Assembly (NCBI RefSeq): GCF_005281615.1
Contig: NZ_SZZM01000001.1
Span: 1,583,455 to 1,647,454 of the forward strand
DNA: 64,000 nt
Direction of reading: 5' to 3'
Source of the DNA: Rhodoligotrophos defluvii
Lineage (GTDB): Bacteria; Pseudomonadota; Alphaproteobacteria; Rhizobiales; Im1
This document shows positions 42,818 through 50,739 of the stretch, piece by piece (within the stretch, counting starts at the first letter, position 1; every line of letters begins with the position of its first letter). The notes beneath the pieces were generated by a model, which saw nothing but the letters and a program-made list of their open reading frames with translations, had not been told where the DNA came from and made no database searches. The translations under genes were made by a program, and so were the position numbers.

Positions 42818-43246
42818 TCAGGAGACGATGTAACGCTTCATCTCCTCGGCCTCCAGCTCGGCCTCGGCGATTCGCATCTTGACCACATCCCCGATGGAGA
42901 TGATGCCTTCGAGGCGGCCATTGGTCACGACGGGCAGGTGCCGCACGCGATTCTCCGTCATCACCTCCATCAGCCGGGCGACGCTGTCATCCGGCGAGCA
43001 GGTAATGACATTGCTGATCATGATCCTGGCGATCGGCTCCGATAGAATGGCCGCGCCCCGCTCGGCCAGGGCATGAACGATGTCGCGCTCCGACACGATC
43101 CCGACAATGTCGCCGCCCTCGTCGAGGATCAGGAGCGCGCCGATGCGCCAATGGGCGAGGCGTTTGGCGACTTCATGCACCGTCGCAGTCACCTCGCTGG
43201 TGATCACATCGCGACCCTTCTGCTTGAGGATTGCCGCCACGGTCAT
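42818..43246 (-). CDS. Two-CBS-domain protein
   Basis: 142 residues made almost wholly of two CBS motifs. The first spans about 8-65 (ITSEVTATVHEVAKRLAHWRIGALLILDEGGDIVGIVSERDIV), the second about 75-130 (VRHLPVVTNGRLEGIISIGDVVKMRI). Such stand-alone pairs bind adenine nucleotides and report energy state. The start ATG at 43246 follows GGAGGACGGC. The partner protein is unknown. Confidence 0.93.
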   Translation of the reverse strand: MTVAAILKQKGRDVITSEVTATVHEVAKRLAHWRIGALLILDEGGDIVGIVSERDIVHALAERGAAILSEPIARIMISNVITCSPDDSVARLMEVMTENRVRHLPVVTNGRLEGIISIGDVVKMRIAEAELEAEEMKRYIVS

Positions 43247-43323
43247 GCCGTCCTCCATGCGCTGCTGGGTCCTGACACTGTAACATAGATCGCCGCAGCG
43301 CGGCAGCAATCACTTCGCTTCGT

Positions 43324-44046
43324 TCATGACGAGTAACTGTACCGCCGCGCCCAGCGGTCGATCGGGGCGAAGGCGAGCAGCCCAGCCAGGAATCCGCCGA
43401 TATGGGCCTGCCACGCGACGGTGCCCCCCTCGTTCGCGCCGAAGCTCAACAGCCCGAAAACGAGATTGATGCCGAACCACACGATGATGAACGTCAGCGG
43501 GCCGCGCATCGTGAAGGTTTCTCGGATCGACAGGGGCCGTGTGAAGCGCTGGTCGCGGCGGGCGGCCGCCAGCAAGCCGCCGGGGTCGGAGAACATCAGC
43601 CGGATGGCGGCTCCCATCTGGCCGGAGATGCCGGCGGAGGCGCCGATCACCGGGGCAATCGCACCCCAGTAGATGATGAGGTGCAGGAGGGCGCCGGCAA
43701 TTCCGGAAACGACCGTCAGCACGAGGAAGCCGGCGGTGCCGAGGCGGCGCGCCATGAGCGTGCCGAAAGCCAGCATCCAGAAGCTGTTCACCAGGAGATG
43801 CGCCCAGCTGCCATGCAGCAGCATGTGCGTCACGAAAGTCCAGAAATCAGCCCCGAGGCCTCCGGGCAGCGACCCCGCCGGCAGAACATAGCGTGCCGGG
43901 ATGAAGGCGAAGGCAAGGATCACCCACAGGTCCCACTCGGCGGGAAGGAGAGATCTGATCGCATGGATCACCACGAAGATGCCGATCAGCGCGAGGACGA
44001 CGGCCGGCGCGTTGAGCACCGGCTCGGAGGAGAAGGCTCGATTCAT
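43324..44046 (-). CDS. Rhomboid-family intramembrane serine protease
   Basis: 240 residues with about six membrane segments. The catalytic dyad is visible: Ser137 in the GASAG motif (IGASAGISGQMGA) and His215 in WQAHIGGFLAG. The conserved HMLLHGSWAHLLVNSFWM stretch of loop 1 to helix 2 is also present. It cleaves membrane-embedded substrates; targets are unknown. The inserted cytoplasmic segment between helices 4 and 5 (MFSDPGGLLAAARRDQRFTR) is common in alphaproteobacterial members. It lies 77 bp upstream of the CBS gene on the same strand. Confidence 0.92.
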   Translation of the reverse strand: MNRAFSSEPVLNAPAVVLALIGIFVVIHAIRSLLPAEWDLWVILAFAFIPARYVLPAGSLPGGLGADFWTFVTHMLLHGSWAHLLVNSFWMLAFGTLMARRLGTAGFLVLTVVSGIAGALLHLIIYWGAIAPVIGASAGISGQMGAAIRLMFSDPGGLLAAARRDQRFTRPLSIRETFTMRGPLTFIIVWFGINLVFGLLSFGANEGGTVAWQAHIGGFLAGLLAFAPIDRWARRYSYSS

Positions 44047-44407
44047 GCGTGGCAACACCCCGCGCTGGCAGCCCGCGCTCTGCGGGGCCATAGCGGCCCG
44101 GTGGGCGAGACCGGGGGATGGTCATGTCTCATGGCGGCCTCTCGCTGTGGTCAGTCGCATCGGCACATGCTGTTTCGCATTTTCCGGGGGGCCGCCGCCA
44201 GTGTTTTCGCGACGGCGAAACGCTCGCGTCGTCCCCGTGGAGGAAATGGACGAGACCGCCATTGGTGCCCGCATCCAAAAAGCTGGGTGGGGGCGCCCGG
44301 TCTCGGCGCTGCTCCAATATGGCACAGGCCAGGCTTGGCACGGTGCCTGCAGCAGGGGCTGTTCAGAGCGGGCGCAAAAGCCGCCTTATGTCATTGCAGA
44401 ACAGGGA
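44047..44407. other. Intergenic region between rhomboid and PAS_5 genes
   Basis: 361 bp between divergent genes. The PAS_5 frame stays open across it, so a longer PAS_5 protein cannot be excluded. A small hairpin TTTCGC-GACG-GCGAAA lies at 44205-44220. Otherwise I see nothing recognisable. Confidence 0.4.
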
Positions 44408-44986
44408 ATGCGGATGACCGTGGTAACCCCGTCAGGGGTTGAGCAGACAGGCATCGTTCATCCGGATGCCCGGCGGCTGCTGCAGCTCTGGAACCGCTGG
44501 CGCGGGGCCCAGCCCATCCCTTCCCGCAGCGCGATGAACCTGCAAGAGATGGGGGCGCTGCTGCCATTCATGATGGTGCTCGAGCGCAATCCTGTCCAGC
44601 CGCTGTTCAGATTGCGCCTGGCGGGCACCGCGCTCAGGCGCTTCACCGGCCGCGAGCTGACCGGCGTCGAGTTCTCCACCTTGTGGCCGGAGCACGACCG
44701 GGACCTGGTCGTGCAAGCCCTCAGCAGCACCATTTCCCACCTCGGCTGCCACATTTTTTTGGTGGCCGGCGCCACGCGATCCGGCCGCCAGGCCGCGTTT
44801 CAGTGCGTGTTCCTGCCCGTTCGGGTCGACGGGCGCCAGACGGTCCAGGTGCTTGGCGGCCTGTTTCCCCTTAACGACCCCTATTGGTTTGATAAACACC
44901 CGATAACCTCTTTCCGTCTGCTCGGTGGAAAAACCTTGGACACAGAGCCATTCGGCGATGTCGAGAAATTGGTTTCTCGAGCGTGA
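44408..44986 (+). CDS. PAS_5-domain protein of unknown function
   Basis: 192 residues matching the PAS_5 family found in rhizobia-like bacteria: LLQLWNRWRGAQPIPSRSAMNLQEMGALLPFMMVLE, FRLRLAGTALRRFTGRELTG and a closing strand QVLGGLFPLNDP. PAS domains sense small molecules or redox state, but this stand-alone group has no attached output domain. ATG 44408 or 44414 (MTVVTPSG) are the likely starts. A perfect 8-bp-stem palindrome overlaps its 3' end (44961-44980). Confidence 0.82.
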   Translation: MRMTVVTPSGVEQTGIVHPDARRLLQLWNRWRGAQPIPSRSAMNLQEMGALLPFMMVLERNPVQPLFRLRLAGTALRRFTGRELTGVEFSTLWPEHDRDLVVQALSSTISHLGCHIFLVAGATRSGRQAAFQCVFLPVRVDGRQTVQVLGGLFPLNDPYWFDKHPITSFRLLGGKTLDTEPFGDVEKLVSRA

Positions 44987-45009
44987 ATGGGTTAAACGGT
45001 AAATACCGT
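44961..45009. promoter_or_regulatory. Two palindromes at the PAS_5 3' end
   Basis: TCGAGAAA-TTGG-TTTCTCGA at 44961-44980 is a perfect 8-bp stem within the last codons of PAS_5. ACGGTA-AA-TACCGT follows at 44996-45009. The DNA after them (to about 45110) is strikingly AT-rich for this genome. They may end the PAS_5 transcript or bind a regulator of the peptidase gene. Confidence 0.45.
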
Positions 45010-45159
45010 CTTAGATTATCGAATTTGCTAAGAACAAGTTATTTTTAAGCATTTAGCCATCTGTCAAACATCAAAAGCAGATCTTCTTCGCATTACCTTT
45101 GTTTAAAAGATTGCCGCCCAAGGATGTCTCAACAAAGAAGAGATACGGGCGTCAAACAT

Positions 45160-45795
45160 ATGAAAGCACTGTTTACAACTGTCGTCCTTGCCGGAGCCAT
45201 CGCTGCCGCGGCGCAAGCCAATGCACAGACCAACCAGGGCGAGGGCTATCGCCTGGCCGCCAAGGCCGTTTATGTGAAGGTGCACGAACAGGCCCTGCCA
45301 CCGATCGGCTTCGTCGATTTCTGCAAGCGTTACCCGAACTCGTGCGATCGCCAGCGTACCGCGCCGGCCCGCATGGCCTTGACGCCCGAGCGGCTCAAGC
45401 AGTTGGTTTCCGTGAACGACTATGTGAACAGGAAGGTCAAGCCGGCCACCGATCACGAGCTCTATGGCCTTGAGGAGCACTGGACGCTGCCGGGCAAACA
45501 GGGCGATTGTGAAGACTATGCCTTGCTCAAGCAATACTATCTCGAGCAGCATGGCTGGCCGCGCTCCACCCTGCTGGTGACGGTCGTCATCGACCAGCGT
45601 GGCGATGGCCATGCGGTGCTGACGGTCAAGACCACCGCCGGCGATCTTATCCTCGACAACCAGAACCCGACCGTGCTCGACTGGTCGGAGACGCCCTACC
45701 AGTTCGTGAAGCGTCAGTCTTCCTATGATCCGCAGATCTGGGAAGCGCTGGATGCGACCAGCAGGCCGGCGCCCGCCGCCGTCGCCACCCGGTAG
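45160..45795 (+). CDS. Bacterial transglutaminase-like cysteine peptidase (BTLCP)
   Basis: 211 residues. A signal peptide (MKALFTTVVLAGAIAAAAQANA) is cleaved near residue 22, so the enzyme is periplasmic. The papain-like triad is present: Cys117 in QGDCEDYALLKQYYL, His151 in GDGHAVLTV and Asp166 in LILDNQ. Related LapG cleaves an adhesin in response to cyclic-di-GMP, but no LapD-like partner is adjacent here. The ATG at 45160 is chosen from the signal peptide; an upstream ATG at 45124 is in frame. The promoter region is AT-rich and carries palindromes. Confidence 0.88.
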   Translation: MKALFTTVVLAGAIAAAAQANAQTNQGEGYRLAAKAVYVKVHEQALPPIGFVDFCKRYPNSCDRQRTAPARMALTPERLKQLVSVNDYVNRKVKPATDHELYGLEEHWTLPGKQGDCEDYALLKQYYLEQHGWPRSTLLVTVVIDQRGDGHAVLTVKTTAGDLILDNQNPTVLDWSETPYQFVKRQSSYDPQIWEALDATSRPAPAAVATR

Positions 45796-45809
45796 AGAAA
45801 GGCCCCGAC

Positions 45810-46343
45810 CTAGCCGTCGAGCGGTTTCTCCAGCATGATCAGATGGTCCGCGAAGCCGGCCCTCCGATAGAGATCGTGGGCGGAGCGATTGCTGGCGAGC
45901 ACGCCGATGCGGATGAAGGATGCACCCTTGCGCCTGGCGTGGTCCTGTGCGGCTTTGATCAGGAGCCGGCCGATACCGCGCCCACGGAAGGCGCGCGAGA
46001 CGATGAGATCGTCGACCATGGCGTAAGTGAGCTGGCTGCGATCGCGCGCTTCGTCGGTCACCCGGGCGCGCACGCTGACATAACCGACCACTTCGCCGTC
46101 GATGTCCGCCACCAGGATCTCTCCGTCGGTGTCCGCGCAGTCCGCCAGCAGGTCCTCGACATACCACCGGCCCAGACGGCCGGAGACGCGCATGCGGCCA
46201 TAAAGCCCGGCTTCGAACCGGCGCAGTTCCTCTGCCAACGCGATGACGGCGGGAGTGTCCTCGTCTTCAAACCGGCGGACCAGCGCAGGGCGTCCCCGAG
46301 CGGCCGTAGCCGACGCATCCGGGTCCGGATCAGCCCTCGACAT
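45810..46343 (-). CDS. GNAT-family N-acetyltransferase
   Basis: 177 residues. The acetyl-CoA loop is RGRGIGRLLIKAAQDHARRKG, preceded by the strand MVDDLIVSRAF and followed by IRIGVLASNRSAHDLYRRAGF, a standard GNAT C-terminal pattern. The substrate is unknown. Its start overlaps the end of the zinc-finger gene by 14 bases in another frame, so the two are translationally linked. Confidence 0.88.
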   Translation of the reverse strand: MSRADPDPDASATAARGRPALVRRFEDEDTPAVIALAEELRRFEAGLYGRMRVSGRLGRWYVEDLLADCADTDGEILVADIDGEVVGYVSVRARVTDEARDRSQLTYAMVDDLIVSRAFRGRGIGRLLIKAAQDHARRKGASFIRIGVLASNRSAHDLYRRAGFADHLIMLEKPLDG

Positions 46344-46578
46344 ATTCCTTGTACAGCGCGTCTGCCGGATTGGAAGCTTCCGGTCCCAGGCTGCCTTTGT
46401 AGCGATAGACGGTCGAGCAATAGGGGCAGATGATCTCGCTGTCGTCGCCCATGTCGAGATAGACATGCGGGTGGTCGAACGGAGCCGAGGCGCCGACGCA
46501 CTCGAATTCCTTGACGCCAATCTCGATGACGTCCACGCCCCTGTCATTGTGGAATTTCGGAATGATCGTGTGCGCCAT
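46330..46578 (-). CDS. Zinc-finger (zf-CHCC) domain protein, NDUFS6-like
   Basis: 82 residues. Metal ligands Cys27 (EFECVG), His36 or His38 (FDHPHVYLDMG) and Cys51/Cys54 (ICPYCSTVY) match the CHCC finger of the complex I accessory subunit NDUFS6. Free-standing alphaproteobacterial versions are thought to associate with respiratory complex I. It is convergent on nothing and precedes the GNAT gene. Confidence 0.9.
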   Translation of the reverse strand: MAHTIIPKFHNDRGVDVIEIGVKEFECVGASAPFDHPHVYLDMGDDSEIICPYCSTVYRYKGSLGPEASNPADALYKEYVEG

Positions 46579-46762
46579 GATTGATCCATTGTCCTGCCGG
46601 CGGGCGGCGCGGCGGCTCCAAACCCGCCAAGCTTTGGTTTCGAGGCCTCCAGCAGGCCGGTGACCGCCTGTTCAGTCCGCCGGGCGATTGCTCTGTGCCG
46701 CGAATAGCATATCCTGGCGCCCCCGCAAAGCTTGCCCGTGACGTAGCATCAGGAGCAGAACC

Positions 46763-47509
46763 TTGCCGCAATTCTCTTCGCAAGGCGTGTGTATCGACTA
46801 TGAGGTGCGAGGTGAAGGCCCGCCGATCCTGCTGATCCACGGTTTCGCCTCCAATGCGCGTGCGAATTGGATCGATACCGGCTGGGTCGAGACGCTGGCC
46901 GACAATGGCCGCCAGGTGATCGTGTTCGATCACCGCGGCCATGGCAACAGCGAGAAGCTCTACCGGTCGGAGCTCTACACGACATCCGCGATGGCGGAGG
47001 ACGCACGCGCCCTGCTCGACCATCTGCACATCGCCCGCGCCGATGTGATGGGCTATTCCATGGGCGCTCGCGTGGCGGCCCGGCTCGCCATAGACCACCC
47101 GGAGCGAGTGGGGAAGCTGATCCTTGCGGGTCTCGCCGAGAACATGATCAACGGGGTCGCCGGCGCCCAGGAAATCGCGGCGGCACTGGAGGCCGAAAAT
47201 CCCGACGAGGTGCGGGATCCGCACGCCCGGCCCTTCCGCCTGTTCGCCGACGCCACCAAGAGTGACCGGCGCGCCTTGGCGGCCTGCATCAGGACGTCGC
47301 GGCAGAAGATCTCGGCCGAAGAGCTCGGACGTATCAGCGCGCCCACTCTGATCGTGGTCGGCGGGAAGGATGAGATCGCCGGACGGCCCGAGCCGCTACA
47401 GGCAGTCATTCCCGGCGCGGAGATCCTGGTGGTGCCCGATCGCGATCACATGCGCACGGTCGGCGACCGCCGCTACAAGCAGGGGGTGCTTGCCTTTCTC
47501 GAGAAGTGA
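46763..47509 (+). CDS. Alpha/beta-fold hydrolase
   Basis: 248 residues with the alpha/beta hydrolase fold. HGFASNARANW gives the oxyanion region, Ser99 lies in the nucleophile elbow GYSMGA, the acid Asp in VVGGKDEIAG and the His in PDRDHMRT. The start is TTG at 46763, supported by AGGAGCAGAACC just upstream and by the N-terminal strand FSSQGVCIDYEVRGEGPPILLIHG. It is probably an esterase or similar; the substrate is unknown. Confidence 0.9.
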   Translation: MPQFSSQGVCIDYEVRGEGPPILLIHGFASNARANWIDTGWVETLADNGRQVIVFDHRGHGNSEKLYRSELYTTSAMAEDARALLDHLHIARADVMGYSMGARVAARLAIDHPERVGKLILAGLAENMINGVAGAQEIAAALEAENPDEVRDPHARPFRLFADATKSDRRALAACIRTSRQKISAEELGRISAPTLIVVGGKDEIAGRPEPLQAVIPGAEILVVPDRDHMRTVGDRRYKQGVLAFLEK

Positions 47510-47540
47510 GCCGCCGATCAATGCTTTGGTCATAAAGAGA

Positions 47541-47569
47541 CGAGGCCGCGCCGGAACAGCGCGACCTCG
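47541..47569. terminator. Hairpin between convergent hydrolase and PRC-barrel genes
   Basis: CGAGG and CGCGC arms pair with GCGCG and CCTCG with one mismatch and a short loop, in the 89-bp gap between two gene ends. It lacks a U-tract. Confidence 0.4.
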
Positions 47570-47598
47570 ATCTCAGCCGATCCGACCTTAACGATCGA

Positions 47599-48348
47599 TC
47601 ACTGCGAGGTGCCGGTGGTCGAGCCGGTGCCGGCCGCACCGCCGGTGCCCGTCGCGCCGGTCATGGGCGTATTGGCCGCATCACCGGTGTTGTTGTTCCG
47701 CTCGGAGTTCATCTCGGCAACCGTCCGGAATTCCGGCGCCTGCTCGAGTTCCTCGCGGGTTGCGTTCACCACGAGCTTGGCTGTGTTGTCGCCCTGATCC
47801 ATCATCTGGACCTTGTCCATCTGGATCGCGACGTCCTTCTGGCCGATGCCGAGGAAGCCGCCGACGCCAACCACGATGCCCTGAACCTGACCATCCGTGG
47901 TGATGATCACATCGTTCACGTCACCAATGTCCTCGTCATTGGACGAGTACACGGTCGTGCCGATCAGGTCGGTCCCGAGATAGGTCCCTTCCTGCTGCAT
48001 GGTGATTTGCCCGTCGATCATATCACCCTCGCCCTGGTTGGTCTGGGCGGTTTGATCGGTCGTGCCGGGTGTCGCAGGTGTCTGCGCGGTCGTGCCGGTA
48101 TCGGTGCCGGTGCTCGGCGTTTGAGCCGTTGTCCCGGTGTCAGTCCCGGTGCCCGTGCTGGGGGTCTGAGCCGTCGTGCCGGTGTCCGGGCTCGGCGTGG
48201 CCGTACCAGGCGTGGCATTCTGGTTCTGCTGCGCCTGATCCGTCGTGGCTGGCGGCGTCGGATTGCTCGTTTGCGCCTGAGCAACGACGACTGGGGCAAG
48301 CCCCAGACCCGCCGCAATTGCGATTACACTAACCGTTTTCCTCAGCAT
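47599..48348 (-). CDS. Secreted PRC-barrel domain protein with Thr/Gly/Pro-rich repeats
   Basis: 249 residues. Signal peptide MLRKTVSVIAIAAGLGLAPVVVAQA, a linker of three imperfect DTGTTAQTPSTGT repeats (about residues 55-95), then a PRC barrel (about 125-200: YLGTDLIGTTVYSSNDEDIGDVND, GVGGFLGIGQKDVAI) and a disordered Gly/Thr tail. PRC-barrel envelope proteins of this kind are common stress-induced proteins in rhizobia. AGGAGGCAGAT precedes the ATG. An EcfG-type promoter lies upstream (48506-48530). Confidence 0.9.
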   Translation of the reverse strand: MLRKTVSVIAIAAGLGLAPVVVAQAQTSNPTPPATTDQAQQNQNATPGTATPSPDTGTTAQTPSTGTGTDTGTTAQTPSTGTDTGTTAQTPATPGTTDQTAQTNQGEGDMIDGQITMQQEGTYLGTDLIGTTVYSSNDEDIGDVNDVIITTDGQVQGIVVGVGGFLGIGQKDVAIQMDKVQMMDQGDNTAKLVVNATREELEQAPEFRTVAEMNSERNNNTGDAANTPMTGATGTGGAAGTGSTTGTSQ

Positions 48349-48584
48349 ATCTGCCTCCTGACCTTGCAATGATACTGCCCGAAGCGAAGTCGAGCCGACT
48401 TCGGTCGAAGCATATCTTCCGGTCCCAGCAGACGTCGGCTCTAACGGCGTACCCCAAGCGCCCCCGACTGCCAGACCGAAGGAAACCCAGCTTCTATGTC
48501 GGACTAACGCGCAATGCCGGGTTCGGTTCCACAAGCGTCGCGGAAGATCACTGTTATTCAGGGAAGTAGATCCTGCCGCCTGCT
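48349..48584. other. Leader of the PRC-barrel gene
   Basis: 236 bp. It holds the EcfG-type promoter and, in the leader, the perfect hairpin GAAGTCG-AGC-CGACTTC at 48386-48402. No gene is evident. Confidence 0.5.
48506..48530 (-). promoter_or_regulatory. EcfG-type (general stress sigma factor) promoter
   Basis: The minus strand reads GGAAC (48530-48526), 16 bases, then CGTT (48509-48506). This matches the GGAAC-N16/17-CGTT consensus of the alphaproteobacterial general stress sigma factor. It is about 158 bp upstream of the PRC-barrel start. Confidence 0.65.
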
Positions 48585-49406
48585 TCAACGGCCGTGAAAA
48601 ACCGGCCGTCGTTTCTCCATGAAAGCGATGCGGCCCTCGCGATAGTCTTCGCTGTCGAAGCAACGCGCGATCGCTGCGCGCGCGGGCTCGTCGAGCGCAC
48701 CGGGCACCGCCAGGGCATCGATGCAGGCATTGGCCGCGGCTATGCTGAGCGGCGCATTGTCGGCGATCGCGGCGGTGAGGTCGTCCACCCGTGCCTGCAG
48801 CGCCGACCTCGGCACCAGCAGGTCGATGAGCCCCATGCCGAGCGCCTCCTCGGCGGTGAAGCGGCGCGCCGTGTGAATGATCAGCTTGGCGCGGGAAGGC
48901 CCGACCGCATGCAGCAGCAGGCCCAGGGCGTCAGGCGGATAGGCGAGCCCGAGGCGGGCTGCCGGTATGGCGAAGCTCGCTCCTTCGGCGGCCACGCGCA
49001 TGTCGCAGGCCAGTGCGATCGCAACGCCCCCGCCGATGCAGAAGCCGTGAATCATGGCGATGACCGACTTGGGGCTGCCGGCGATCGCCCGGTAGGCCGC
49101 GCTGTTCTGCTGCTCATATAGGGCCGCGGCGGCCGCGTCGCTGCGCTCGCCTTCGAACTCGCCGATATCCGCCCCGGCGATGAAGGCCTGCTCGCCGGCC
49201 CCCGCCAGCACGATCGAACGGATTTGAGGATCCTCGTTGAAGGCCTGCATCAGCGGCGGGATGGCGCGCCACATCTCCACGCTCACCGCATTGCGCCGCT
49301 CGGGCCGGTTAAAGATCAGGTAACCAACACTGCCCATGCGGCGTGCCGCTATATGCTGTGTCGGCGATGGCAGTACGTCCCCATTTTCCAGAATCTTTTC
49401 GGTCAC
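48585..49406 (-). CDS. Enoyl-CoA hydratase/isomerase family protein
   Basis: 273 residues of the crotonase fold. Oxyanion-hole segments are AGEQAFIAGADIGEF and GFCIGGGVAIALACDMRVA; ARLGLAYPPDA and a C-terminal EGRIAFMEKRRPVF are also typical. The start is GTG at 49406 with GAGGTGA just upstream. The glutamates used for hydration are not obvious, so isomerase or hydrolase activity is possible. The gene stands alone. Confidence 0.9.
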   Translation of the reverse strand: MTEKILENGDVLPSPTQHIAARRMGSVGYLIFNRPERRNAVSVEMWRAIPPLMQAFNEDPQIRSIVLAGAGEQAFIAGADIGEFEGERSDAAAAALYEQQNSAAYRAIAGSPKSVIAMIHGFCIGGGVAIALACDMRVAAEGASFAIPAARLGLAYPPDALGLLLHAVGPSRAKLIIHTARRFTAEEALGMGLIDLLVPRSALQARVDDLTAAIADNAPLSIAAANACIDALAVPGALDEPARAAIARCFDSEDYREGRIAFMEKRRPVFHGR

Positions 49407-49572
49407 AGTCTCACCTCGCCCACATGGAACAGTCGGTCTGCGTGCCGCTAGCAGAGCCGCCTGCCGGCTGCAAGCCATCATGCTTCGGCTTGTACATGAT
49501 CGGCGGAGCGGCTATCTCGTTCTGTGTCGGCCGCAAGGCACAAGGCTCCCGCGGGAGCGGAAGGAGAAGGCA

Positions 49573-50409
49573 ATGGCGCGCATCACTGCATCGAGCGCGG
49601 TGCTCCAGCAGCTCGACCCGGTATGGACCCAAATCCGCGAGGAAGCCGAGCAAATCGCAGCCGCCGAGCCGGCCCTGGGCGGCTTTGTCTTTTCCACGGT
49701 GCTGTCCCACGACCGCTTCGAGGATGCGCTGTCGCAACGCCTTGCCCAGAAGCTCGGCCATACGGATGTCGGTGCCGATCTCATCGTGAAGGCCTTCGAG
49801 GATGCTCTGGAGGCCTATCCGGCGATCGGGGAAGCGGCGCGCGCCGACATCGTCGCCGTTTACGACCGCGACCCGGCCTGCAGCCGCTACGTCGAGCCTC
49901 TGCTGTATTTCAAGGGTTTCCATGCGGTTCAGACCTACCGCATGGCGCACGCGTTGTGGATCATGGGGCGCAAGGACTTCGCCCTCTATCTGCAAAGCCG
50001 CGCCTCGCAGATCTTTTCGGTGGACATCCATCCGGCTGCCCGAATCGGGCGCGGCATCATGATCGATCACGCCCACGCGGTGGTGATCGGCGAGACCGCC
50101 GTGGTTGAGGACGATGTCTCCATGCTCCATGACGTGACGCTCGGCGGAACCGGCAAGGACGTGGGCGATCGGCATCCGAAGGTGCGGCGTGGGGTGCTGA
50201 TCGGCGCGGGCGCACGGATCCTGGGCAACATCGAAATCGGGCATTGCTCGCGGGTGGCCGCGGGCAGCGTGGTTCTGCACGATGTGCCGCCGAATCGCAC
50301 GGTGGCCGGGGTGCCCGCGAAGGTGGTCGGCTATGCCGGGTGCGAAGAGCCAGCCCGGCGCATGGACCATGTGCTGCGCGACGAGTCTGGCCCCGACGGA
50401 ACGGTCTGA
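49573..50409 (+). CDS. cysE: Serine O-acetyltransferase
   Basis: 278 residues. A helical N-terminal domain (1-145) is followed by a left-handed beta-helix of hexapeptide repeats (DIHPAARIGRGIMIDHAHAVVIGETAVVEDDVSMLHDVTLGGTG and onward). The catalytic His/Asp pair lies in IDHAHA and the preceding helix. It forms O-acetylserine, the carbon skeleton for cysteine. AAGGAGAAGGCA precedes ATG 49573. DUF3126 follows, as in many rhizobia-like genomes. Confidence 0.96.
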   Translation: MARITASSAVLQQLDPVWTQIREEAEQIAAAEPALGGFVFSTVLSHDRFEDALSQRLAQKLGHTDVGADLIVKAFEDALEAYPAIGEAARADIVAVYDRDPACSRYVEPLLYFKGFHAVQTYRMAHALWIMGRKDFALYLQSRASQIFSVDIHPAARIGRGIMIDHAHAVVIGETAVVEDDVSMLHDVTLGGTGKDVGDRHPKVRRGVLIGAGARILGNIEIGHCSRVAAGSVVLHDVPPNRTVAGVPAKVVGYAGCEEPARRMDHVLRDESGPDGTV

Positions 50410-50526
50410 GACCGCTGCGGATCGCGGTTGCTGTCCCGCTCCAGGTTGGCGCATCTCCCGCACCACCCGGCTTGCGCGTGGCCCCACAGGTCCGCGCTGA
50501 CTTATGGATTCAACAAGGAGAAAACA

Positions 50527-50739
50527 GTGAAGGCAGATGAGATCCGAAAACTAGAGCAATATCTGCGGGAGAAGTTCCAGCGGCCGAACATCGAGGTGCG
50601 GCGGCGGCCGCAGAAGACCGACTCTGCCGAAGTCTATCTGGGTGAGGAATTCATCGGAGTCCTGTTCCGCGACGATGAGGATGGCGACCTGTCCTATAAC
50701 TTCCAGATGGCGATCCTGGACATCGACCTGCCAGAATGA
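50527..50739 (+). CDS. DUF3126 family protein
   Basis: 70 residues, starting at GTG 50527 after CAAGGAGAAAACA. The sequence KADEIRKLEQYLREKFQRPNI and the acidic GEEFIGVLFRDDEDGDLSYNFQM match this small family of unknown function. It lies behind cysE, its conserved neighbour in the order. Confidence 0.88.
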   Translation: MKADEIRKLEQYLREKFQRPNIEVRRRPQKTDSAEVYLGEEFIGVLFRDDEDGDLSYNFQMAILDIDLPE

